12,251 bases of DNA from JANXXV01 sp038230275 (lineage in GTDB: Bacteria; Acidobacteriota; Terriglobia; Bryobacterales; Bryobacteraceae): the NCBI GenBank assembly GCA_038230275.1, contig JBBRNO010000175.1:1-12251 (forward strand). Reading direction: 5' to 3'. Below the pieces are notes generated by a model. It saw only the letters and a list, made by a program, of their open reading frames with translations. It did no database searches and had not been told where the DNA came from. The translations under genes were made by a program, and so were the position numbers. Position 1 is the first letter of the stretch. Each line of letters starts with the position of its first letter. Below are positions 1-5,585 of the stretch, one piece after another.

Positions 1-185
1 AAGTTGCTTTGCGGGTCCTGTTGCCAGTTGAGGAAATGGGTTTCCGGACGGATCTTCAGCGAGTAAGAAAGGATGGGCGTGCGGCAGTGGGGAGCGGGCC
101 GGAGCCGGACCACTTGCGGCCCGAGATTGACACGGCGGTCATAGCGGTAATGCGTCTTATGCGTGAGGGCGACGTGAATGGCCAT
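1..185 (-). CDS. Large transglutaminase-like protein (DUF2126 type), N-terminal fragment cut by the window edge
   Basis: The reverse strand from the ATG at 185 is open to the window edge (61 codons) and begins MAIHVALTHKTHYRYDR, followed by LGPQVVRLRPAPHCRTPI and a segment with NWQQDPQSN. These match, from memory, the start of the roughly 1100-residue bacterial proteins that combine a transglutaminase N-terminal region, a transglutaminase core and DUF2126. Only the N-terminal beta-rich region is present, so no catalytic residue can be checked. The gene follows the small transglutaminase at 300-1127 in the same direction with a 114-base gap, and such pairs are common in bacteria, often near ATP-grasp/alpha-E genes. 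There is no clear Shine-Dalgarno sequence before the ATG; translation may depend on upstream genes. The exact cellular role of this family is not established; peptide modification or amide-bond chemistry has been proposed. Confidence 0.85.
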   Translation of the reverse strand, partial: MAIHVALTHKTHYRYDRRVNLGPQVVRLRPAPHCRTPILSYSLKIRPETHFLNWQQDPQSN

Positions 186-299
186 AGGAAGTGGTGGAGC
201 CAAGCCGGCAGGCGAGCTCACAACTTAGGGAGCAGATTTGGGGACAAGAAGCCGACTGAATATAGCGAAGTTTAACACGGGCGTTTCGCGATGCAGGCC

Positions 300-1127
300 T
301 CAACGTCCGGACTCCGGCGCGGCGGCGTCTTCGGGTTCCGACACTACAAAGAAGTTGGAGAGGAACGTAGTTCCGAACGAGGTGGTCATGGCGACATCCG
401 CGGCGTCGCGTCCGGTAGCCATCAGAATGCGGCCAATTCGCGGCATGTTATTGCGAGCATCGAAGGACCACCAGCGATCTTCGAGGTAGACCTCAAACCA
501 AGCGCTGAAATCCATGGGAAGAACGACGGGAACGCCGATGTCGCCGAGGTAACCGGTGGCGTAGCGGGCGGGGATGTTCATGCAGCGGCAGAGAGTGATG
601 GCCAGGTGCTGGAAGTCGCGGCAAACCCCGGTGCGATCCATGTAAACGTCCATGGCGGTTTTGGTGGGGCTGGCGAAGTGATAGCCGAAGGTGACGTAGG
701 AATGCACCCAGTTGCAGATGGCCTGAACGCGGGGCCAACCGGGCGCGGAATTTCCGAACAGGCAGCCGGCGATGTCGAGAAAGCGGTCGACTTCGCAGTA
801 TCGGGAGGCGAGGAGGAATAGCAGGGTTTCATGTGGGAGTTCCTCAACGGGCAGTTCCCGGGCGGCGGGACTGATGAGGTCAGGTTCGCCGGAATTCTGC
901 ACGAGCGTCGAATTGTAGAGGCGGAGCTTTCCGGGCGGCGCAACAAAGCGGGTGCAGACGTTGCCGAAGGTGTCCCGGTAGACGTCGGTGGGCACCGGGG
1001 GCGTAATTTGGAGTTGGTCGGGTTCGAGCAAGTCTGCGGTCTGCGACGGATGCACATTGAGCAATGCCACCATGGCGACGGGTGCGGGGACGTCGAATTG
1101 AATATCGTAGCCAAGCCGGATGAGCAC
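300..1127 (-). CDS. Transglutaminase-like cysteine peptidase family protein, GTG start
   Basis: This is a 275-residue protein with a transglutaminase-like core. With the GTG at 1127 as residue 1, the nucleophile region is TGVCRDFQHLA (Cys169), followed by NIPARYATGYLGD, the strand AWFEVYL and the acidic motif WWSFDARNN (Asp223). The N-terminus then begins LIRLGYDIQFDVP, as usual for this family. The reading frame is open up to an ATG at 1373, but those 82 extra residues are Pro/Gln-rich, unlike the family, and would overlap the upstream gene by 35 bases. The GTG has a GGGGGA ribosome site 7 bases before it. The position that normally holds the catalytic His (H in HAW) is Ser208 in DFSAWF. I recall relatives of this subfamily with Ser, Ala or Gly there, so this may be typical of the subfamily. 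The protein has no signal peptide and is probably cytoplasmic. It precedes the DUF2126-type gene. Confidence 0.87.
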   Translation of the reverse strand: MLIRLGYDIQFDVPAPVAMVALLNVHPSQTADLLEPDQLQITPPVPTDVYRDTFGNVCTRFVAPPGKLRLYNSTLVQNSGEPDLISPAARELPVEELPHETLLFLLASRYCEVDRFLDIAGCLFGNSAPGWPRVQAICNWVHSYVTFGYHFASPTKTAMDVYMDRTGVCRDFQHLAITLCRCMNIPARYATGYLGDIGVPVVLPMDFSAWFEVYLEDRWWSFDARNNMPRIGRILMATGRDAADVAMTTSFGTTFLSNFFVVSEPEDAAAPESGR

Positions 1128-1134
1128 GGTGGAA

Positions 1135-1140
1135 TCCCCC
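1135..1140 (-). promoter_or_regulatory. Ribosome binding site that fixes the GTG start of the transglutaminase
   Basis: On the minus strand this reads GGGGGA, 7 bases before the GTG at 1125-1127. It is the only good Shine-Dalgarno match near the point where family homology begins, and it favours the GTG over the upstream ATG at 1373. Confidence 0.6.
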
Positions 1141-1338
1141 AGAACTATTGAGATTGGCGGAAGTTGCGGGGAGGCCGACGCAACATGGACGGAGTTTTTC
1201 AACCCGCCATCAAGTTTCAGTTTAGCTGATGGAGCGAGCTGCGCGCGGGGGGGATTTGGGGACGGACCGCTTCGCGGAGCTTGGGTTTGAGGCACGGTGG
1301 TGGCTTCCTGGTTGTCAAAGATCTGCCTTTGTTGGTGC

Positions 1339-1998
1339 TTATTCGGTGGGTGCCGGATCGGGATTTGGGTCATTTGTTGCCTTCTGTTCGGGCGTTGGGT
1401 GCTGCCCCGGGCTTGTTTTGTGGTTTTCGCTATCGGGTGATGGGGCGGGCGGCTCGATTGGGGCCTGGGTTTTTGGTTCGTTTCGCAATTCTTCGGTTGT
1501 TGCTGATTCCGGGCGGGTTTTCTGTAGTTTTTCGAGAGTTTTCAGGGCACGGTCGAAGGCCCGGCTGTAGGTGGTTTCGTAACGGAGCAGGAGTTGAAGC
1601 GACTTTTCGTCGTTGGCCATGGTGGTGAAGGCTAGGCTTAGCCGGGTGGGGTGGGTGATGACTTTGAATTGTTGGGCGATTTCGGGGGCCATGCGGTCCA
1701 TTTGCAGGTCTATGGCGGCGGTTTGGATTAGCCAGACACGGCGGAGGCGCCAGCGGGCGGCTACCATCTCGGTGACGAGTTCCAGTTCGACGTCGTCTTT
1801 CGGTTGGAATTTCCGGATAAATGCTTCCATTAATTCGTCGAATTTAGTTTGAGATTCGTTGCCTAGGACTAGGGACTTTGCGGTGAGTCCGTGACGGAGT
1901 GCGTTTTGGGCGGACTTTTGCAGGCCTTTGGGGGTCTTGGGTCCGGTGGATTTGGCTCCGTCGGTGCGAGCGATTCGCCGTTTATCGCGTGATGACAT
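1339..1998 (-). CDS. Conserved hypothetical protein, basic N-terminus and Pro/Glu-rich tail
   Basis: This 219-residue protein is of a kind I remember as multi-copy in Solibacter-type acidobacteria, with no established function. The N-terminus (about residues 1-45) is basic and ends in NALRHGLTAKSLVL, with an earlier TGPKTPKGLQKSAQNA stretch. Residues about 50-150 look largely alpha-helical (KFQPKDDVELELVTEMVAAR and following). The last 55 or so residues are low complexity, rich in Pro, Glu, Thr and Asn, and probably disordered. There is no signal peptide or membrane segment. The ATG at 1998 has a strong AGGAGG site 8 bases upstream, so the start is firm. It lies 106 bases downstream of the GxxExxY gene on the same strand and shares its A/C-rich coding strand. 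The basic N-terminus could suggest nucleic-acid binding, but that is only a guess. Confidence 0.8.
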   Translation of the reverse strand: MSSRDKRRIARTDGAKSTGPKTPKGLQKSAQNALRHGLTAKSLVLGNESQTKFDELMEAFIRKFQPKDDVELELVTEMVAARWRLRRVWLIQTAAIDLQMDRMAPEIAQQFKVITHPTRLSLAFTTMANDEKSLQLLLRYETTYSRAFDRALKTLEKLQKTRPESATTEELRNEPKTQAPIEPPAPSPDSENHKTSPGQHPTPEQKATNDPNPDPAPTE

Positions 1999-2104
1999 GG
2001 GTGTTGCCTCCTGCGATGACGGTAGCTTTGGGGTTTGCTGGGATGTTTGGGAATTTTTGCTAGGTTATTGATTCGACGGGAAATTGAGTTTTACGATTTT
2101 TGAA

Positions 2105-2488
2105 TTAGGGAGAGGAGATGCGTTTCCAGTCGAGAATTGGTCTTTGGAAATTGATCAGTAAGCAGAGGTCTTTGCCGGCTGCTGTCAGGTAGTTCATGCA
2201 TTGGGCTATGTGCTCGCCTGCCAGGCGGTCTGTGCATTTCAGCTCTACGAGGATGGTGTTTTCTACGAGGATGTCGGCGTGGTATTCGCCTAGGTTTTGA
2301 CCTTTGTAGATTACTGGGAATGCGGTTTGGGATTCTGCGGTTAGGCCTCTTAGTTTCAGTTCGTGGAGGAGGCCTCGTTCGTAGACTTTTTCTAGGAAGC
2401 CGCAGCCTAGGGTGTTGGAGACTTCGAAGGCGGCGTTTATGATTTGGCCGGTTAGGGCGGTTTGCGCTTCGTCTTCGGCGGTGGGCAT
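2105..2488 (-). CDS. GxxExxY family protein (PD-(D/E)XK nuclease-like fold)
   Basis: This 127-residue protein carries the family signature GFLEKVY at residues 30-36, preceded by the helix IINAAFEVSNTLG. It then has a nuclease-like core: GEYHADILV with Asp72, and VELKC with Glu82 and Lys84, followed by EHIAQCMNYLTAAG and a closing LINF strand. Length and layout are normal for the family, which is thought to share the restriction-endonuclease-like fold; no cellular role is established. The only in-frame ATG is at 2488 and it has no Shine-Dalgarno sequence. Codon use is odd for a GC-rich genome (several CTA leucines, many A-ending codons). The upstream region carries three 9-bp repeats. The 5' end of this gene plus that upstream region recurs in decayed form at 2588-2735 and about 4795-4942. 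Confidence 0.92.
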   Translation of the reverse strand: MPTAEDEAQTALTGQIINAAFEVSNTLGCGFLEKVYERGLLHELKLRGLTAESQTAFPVIYKGQNLGEYHADILVENTILVELKCTDRLAGEHIAQCMNYLTAAGKDLCLLINFQRPILDWKRISSP

Positions 2489-2587
2489 TGCTTAGATGTG
2501 TTGTGGGGTTCGGGGTGGGGAGTTCTCAGGGTTTTTTATTATTTGGCTGGGATGAATGGAATAAATGGGATAAAAATTTTGGGATGG
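2401..2587 (-). repeat. Repeat copy A: 5' end and upstream region of the intact GxxExxY gene
   Basis: This segment holds the first 29 or so codons of the GxxExxY gene, its 56-base leader, and the iteron block at 2545-2571. It ends in TTTTGGGATGG on the + strand, exactly where copy B begins. Copies A and B look like a tandem duplication in the same orientation. Shared + strand landmarks with copies B and C are GGTGTtGGAGACTT, ATTATTTGGCTGGGATG and a GATaAaAA stretch after the iterons. Confidence 0.8.
2545..2571 (-). promoter_or_regulatory. Three 9-bp iteron-like units upstream of the GxxExxY gene
   Basis: On the + strand the units are GGCTGGGAT, GAATGGAAT and AAATGGGAT, head to tail with no gaps (consensus approximately GAATGGGAT). 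They lie 57-83 bases upstream of the ATG at 2488. On the coding strand they are followed by CCAAATAATAAAAAACC, an AT-rich element that could hold a -10 box. The same three-unit block and AT-rich element are present at 2693-2719 and 4910-4936. A binding-site role is inferred from conservation alone. Confidence 0.55.
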
Positions 2588-2735
2588 CGCAGCCTGGGGT
2601 GTTGGAGACTTGGGCCGACTAGGGCGTGGTTGCGGTTTCGATTTGTTTTGGGTTTGGGGTGAGAGTGGGGTTCTTTCGGCTTTTCATTATTTGGCTGGGA
2701 TGGATGGGATGAATTGGATTAAGAATTTTGGGATG
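2588..2735 (-). repeat. Repeat copy B: decayed tandem copy of the GxxExxY 5' region
   Basis: On the + strand this starts CGCAGCCTGGGGTGTTGGAG and then follows copy A with several deletions and many substitutions. The gene part is degraded, with no usable ATG or frame, but the iteron block survives at 2693-2719 (GGCTGGGAT, GGATGGGAT, GAATTGGAT), as does the adjacent AT-rich stretch. The upstream element is therefore better preserved than the coding part. The copy abuts copy A directly. Confidence 0.75.
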
Positions 2736-2778
2736 TGATTTGGTGGTGTCAAGGCGGTGTCAAGAATATTGTAGAGGT

Positions 2779-2800
2779 TGTCAACTATTTTGTGTAAACG
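2779..2800 (-). mobile_element. Possible terminal sequence of the degraded IS256-family element
   Basis: The + strand reads TGTCAACTATTTTGTGTAAA and then CG. A TTTACACAAAAT-type end close to the transposase stop codon is, from memory, typical of IS256-family elements. It lies about 105 bases beyond the stop of the transposase relic at 2906, at a plausible position for the right end. The matching left end was not found, so the call is tentative. Confidence 0.4.
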
Positions 2801-2905
2801 AATTCTCGTCCTGTTGTTTCTGGTGCGAAAACTAACCCCTATCTGAGCAGAAGCCGGAGGGCGGGGCGAAGCGCAGCCCGTAAGTAAGGCTCAAATATGG
2901 CGCGC

Positions 2906-3070
2906 CTATCCGGCCGCCCTGGCCGCCTCCCTGCGACCCGGATAAATCATCGCAAATTGCCGGAGCGCCTCTTTCCAGAACTGCACGGTAGCCCACTTTT
3001 TAGACGCGTAGCCCAGTGCCAGGTGGAGCAATTTGAAGACTGCCTCCCCGGTCGGAAATGAACTGCGGTT
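2906..3070 (-). pseudogene. IS256-family (Mutator-type) transposase, C-terminal relic
   Basis: Reading the minus strand from 3070 gives about 54 residues ending in TAG at 2906-2908. They include SFPTGEAVFKLLHLAL, then ASKKWATVQFWKEALRQFA and MIYPGRREAARAAG. This matches the usual C-terminus of IS256-family transposases (xAVFKLLYLAL, SKKW, WKxALxQFAIxFxGR). An in-frame TAG at 3071-3073 and unrelated sequence beyond mark the break. The catalytic DDE part is gone, so the element cannot make an active transposase. A full gene is about 400 residues; only about an eighth remains. It lies between repeat copy B and the YncE-like gene. Confidence 0.82.
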
Positions 3071-3318
3071 CTAACGCCTGTGAGAAGTCACGTAGTGCTG
3101 GTTATCCCAGGGAGATTCGGCGGCAACGCACAGCCGGCCAATCCAATTCTTTCGAGCAAGGATATTGGCAGCTTTCCGTACAATGTGTATGCACACTTAG
3201 TATTCTCGTTTGTATCCGAGAGATCCGTAGCGCCGTCTGCCAGCACCATTCCTTGAGCAACCGCGCTTGCCCGAGTTCACCGACCTGCACCACCTGCTAC
3301 ACCACGGGAGCCCGGCGT

Positions 3319-4650
3319 TTACTTTGAGCTCGCAGTCTGCTTATTCTTTGCGGCGAGCCTTGCCTGCACGGCGCTGGGGATACCTTGTCCGAACTGGCTC
3401 ACCGTGCGCACCAGCTTCGCCTCGCCCACAGTTCCATATTCCTTCCCCGGCGTTTCTCGGAAGGCCAGTTCCAGGAACTTCTCGCTGTGCATGGGTCTTC
3501 CATACTCGTCCTTAATCTGCCCGACGATCTTCTTGGTCTTCACATCGACAATATCGGAAGACGAAAGGTAAGCGTAACGCCCATCCAGTCCCATCGTAAT
3601 CCAGTCGGCGGATGCCGTAGTGGGGAACGTCGACCGGTACACCGGCCATTCCCCAGTGTTGTCGTAGACCAACACTCCTTCATTGATGTTGTCGACCATC
3701 CAGAGCTCGCTCTCGTCCGGAGTTAGGGCGATGCCGTGGCTGGGGCAGCCATGTCCGTAAAACCGCACCCCCGGCTTGTCTCTGTTAGCCCACTTCTCCT
3801 TCCACATTTCGGCCGGCGCTTCAATATGCTTAATCACCTCGCCGGTTCTCACGTCAGCAATTTCGAAACCGAGCAAGTTATTTAAATTGGCGTAAACCCG
3901 CGTGGCGTCGTGGTTGATCACTAAGGGGCGCACATGGTCGGAAAAGGTGATGGTTCGGAGGGCCTTCATGGAAGGCACATCGCCCACCGTCACGGTGACC
4001 CCGTTGGGGGCCATTAACACCGTCTTGCCATCGGGGCTGAGAGCCATGTTGTGGGCGTCCGTTGCCGCGGCCTGGATCTTGCCCTTCAAAGCTCCGGTCC
4101 TGGCGTCGATGACGTACCAGAAGTTCCTCAGATTGGAACCCGCGATAATGGTCAAGCCGTCCGGCGTGATTTCCTGCCGTTCGCAACAGAACCCGTCATA
4201 GGTGTTGTCCCACACCTTCTGGTCGGTGGCCAAGTCGAATGCCGCGAGCCTGCCGCGCATGGCTAGATAGATCATGTTTGTCGCGGGACTAGCGGCGATG
4301 CCGGCGACTTCCGCGGGACGTACGGCAGCGGCGGTATTGAAGGTGGGGATGCGTTTAACGAACTCAAAATTCCGTTCGACGTCGAGAACGATGATGCCTT
4401 GCCCGTTCATCTCGGACGAAAACTGCCCGCCAGCCGAGCCGCCAGGCAGAGCTACGTAGAGCAGGCGCCGGTCGGGCCTGCGCAATCCTCTCGCCCTAGC
4501 TGCCGAGCGCTCCGCCTGGTTAGGGCCATTGTATGGGGGCTGCCCCGGAATCGCGCCGTCGTACTTCGGCTGCTGAGCCATCAGATGGACTGTCGAGATC
4601 GCTAAGCTACACGCGGCCGCTGCCGCAAAGAGTTTTTTACGAGATGCCAT
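3319..4650 (-). CDS. Secreted YncE-like beta-propeller protein
   Basis: This 443-residue protein has a Sec signal peptide (basic SRKK, a hydrophobic Ala-rich core, likely cleavage near Ala25 in LMAQQ). The mature part is built of repeated beta-propeller blades with the usual pattern of a strand, a small 'D..TG' turn and 'sPDG'-type loops: GIIVLDVERNFEFVKRIPTF, FDLATDQKVW, ITPDGLTII, VIDARTGALKG, MALSPDGKTVLMAP, IADVRTGEVIKHI, HGIALTPDESELWMVDN and DIVDVKTKKIVGQI. That suggests six or seven blades. A vicinal Cys pair (155-156) and Cys302 are unusual features. No enzyme motif is recognised; such proteins usually act as periplasmic binding or scaffold proteins, or accompany redox enzymes. The ATG at 4650 has GGAGGG 5 bases upstream and a -10 box at 4676-4681. 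The nearest upstream sequence is repeat copy C, not a functional gene, so it is probably transcribed alone. Confidence 0.87.
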   Translation of the reverse strand: MASRKKLFAAAAACSLAISTVHLMAQQPKYDGAIPGQPPYNGPNQAERSAARARGLRRPDRRLLYVALPGGSAGGQFSSEMNGQGIIVLDVERNFEFVKRIPTFNTAAAVRPAEVAGIAASPATNMIYLAMRGRLAAFDLATDQKVWDNTYDGFCCERQEITPDGLTIIAGSNLRNFWYVIDARTGALKGKIQAAATDAHNMALSPDGKTVLMAPNGVTVTVGDVPSMKALRTITFSDHVRPLVINHDATRVYANLNNLLGFEIADVRTGEVIKHIEAPAEMWKEKWANRDKPGVRFYGHGCPSHGIALTPDESELWMVDNINEGVLVYDNTGEWPVYRSTFPTTASADWITMGLDGRYAYLSSSDIVDVKTKKIVGQIKDEYGRPMHSEKFLELAFRETPGKEYGTVGEAKLVRTVSQFGQGIPSAVQARLAAKNKQTASSK

Positions 4651-4675
4651 TTTATCCCTCCACTAGTGAATTGTA

Positions 4676-4681
4676 ATTATA
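4676..4681 (-). promoter_or_regulatory. Candidate -10 box for the YncE-like gene
   Basis: The minus strand reads TATAAT in the context CTATGTATAATTACAATTC, about 26 bases before the ATG, which gives a 5' leader near 20 bases that includes the GGAGGG ribosome site. No good -35 hexamer is seen at 16-18 bases upstream. Confidence 0.45.
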
Positions 4682-4698
4682 CATAGGGACTCGCACGA

Positions 4699-4854
4699 TC
4701 ACATGCCCCACAGGAGCGGCGACTGGTTCCGTTGCTTCTTTCCCGGAGTAATGAACCCGATGGCTACCGTTTCGGCCGGCGCCCCGCTAGCCTGGCGTAG
4801 GGTGTCGGAGACTTCGAAGGCGGCGTTTATGATTTCGTCTTCGGCGGTGGTCAT
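4699..4854 (-). pseudogene. 51-codon chimeric ORF: GxxExxY N-terminus fused to unrelated sequence
   Basis: From the ATG at 4854 the first 19 residues are MTTAEDEIINAAFEVSDTL, clearly the N-terminus of a GxxExxY protein like that at 2105-2488 but lacking an in-frame 24-base (8-codon) segment. The match stops at codon 19. The frame then continues for 32 codons of unrelated sequence (RQASGAPAETVAIGFITPGK and onward) to a TGA at 4699-4701. The GFLEKVY signature and nuclease core are absent, so no family function can remain. It lies 48 bases upstream of the YncE-like gene on the same strand. It is probably a relic; expression as a small protein cannot be excluded. Confidence 0.65.
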
Positions 4855-4942
4855 TGTTTCGATGTGTTGTGGGGTTGGGGTGGGGAGTTCTCATGGTTTT
4901 TGATTATTTGGCTGGGATGAATGGAATGAATGGGATAAAAAA
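4795..4942 (-). repeat. Repeat copy C: dispersed copy of the GxxExxY 5' region with iterons
   Basis: The + strand follows copy A closely (GGAGACTTCGAAGGCGGCGT, TCGTCTTCGGCGGTGG, GTGTTGTGGGGTT, GGGGTGGGGAGTTCTCA, ATTATTTGGCTGGGATGAAT). It has one 24-base deletion and a few substitutions. The iteron block is at 4910-4936 (GGCTGGGAT, GAATGGAAT, GAATGGGAT). It lies about 2.3 kb from copies A and B, in the same orientation, with the IS256 relic and the YncE-like gene between them. Confidence 0.85.
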
Positions 4943-5069
4943 GCTTTGGAGGATGCCACAGTCTTCCCCCTGATTACGAGTTGGGGGATCCAACCTGCAC
5001 GCTTGCACTCGTGGGCGGTAAGCTGTTTCAATCCGCCCCCGCTCAGTACGAGCGGGGGAACTCGACCAA

Positions 5070-5556
5070 CTGGCGCCTACTGGGGCGGCGGCGAACAGAT
5101 TGACATGCGGTCCGGCAATTTGAATTTTTCCGTTTCGCTATTGAAGGCGCAAGGCAGAGGCGGATGGGGCGTGACGTTCGCGCTGAGTTACAACTCGCAG
5201 CTCTGGCGGCAGGATCAGGGAAAGGTTTGGAAGTTTGGCGCGGACATTGGGTATGGCTTCGGGTGGAGGCGGCAGGGTCGCTGGTTCCGGTGTACAGCGG
5301 GTTGTGGTCTTTGGATCACTACCTTTTTATCGATACCAGGGGAGTCGGGTACCGGCTGAATGTCAACACCGGCGGCGGCTGTATTTCCGGGATGGTTCGT
5401 TCTGGCGGATGGATGCGCGAAGCGCCGGGTTCGAGGATGACATGGAAACCTTGTGTCCGGCCGTGATGAAAGATACCAACGGTAATCAGATTCTGGTGCG
5501 CTGCGACACGGGGATCAATGCGGCGTGGACCAATTCCAGTGCGCGGGAATGGAGCG
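5070..5556 (+). pseudogene. RHS/YD-repeat family protein, N-terminal fragment with two frameshifts
   Basis: Three frames together spell the N-terminal part of an acidobacterial RHS-type protein. Frame 2 gives AYWGGGEQIDMRSGNLNFSV then GWGVTFALSYNSQLW and GADIGYGFGWR, up to about 5265. Frame 1 gives AAGSLVPVYSGLWSLDHYLF and RLNVNTGGG, up to about 5375. Frame 3 gives RLYFRDGSFWRMDA, then MKDTNGNQILVRCDTGIN and AWTNSSARE, up to about 5550. The frame changes near 5263-5272 and 5368-5380 mean it cannot be translated as one protein. No YD repeats or toxin tip follow: the similarity ends about 30 bases before the stop of the convergent TPR gene. Full RHS proteins run to well over 1000 residues, so this is a small remnant. 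The exact left boundary is uncertain. Confidence 0.78.
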
Positions 5557-5585
5557 GCAACTTACAAAGTTTTTTTTCGGGCGGT

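Noticed and set aside
9..489. Short plus-strand ORFs at the left edge
   Set aside because: They are antisense to the DUF2126-type and transglutaminase genes and have no coding signature.
1128..1373. N-terminal extension of the transglutaminase to the ATG at 1373
   Set aside because: The extra 82 residues are Pro/Gln-rich without family similarity, overlap the upstream gene, and a GTG with a good ribosome site lies exactly where homology begins.
2462..2662. 66-codon plus-strand ORF
   Set aside because: It is Gly/Trp/Leu-rich low-complexity translation of the G+T-rich repeat region.
3088..3249. 53-codon minus-strand ORF between the IS256 relic and the YncE-like gene
   Set aside because: No ribosome site, no recognisable similarity, and competing open frames in the same stretch.
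5036..5058. Strong hairpin CCCCCGCT / AGCGGGGG considered as a terminator
   Set aside because: No T-run follows on either strand, and it lies next to or within the RHS-like reading frame; it may be a chance coding palindrome.
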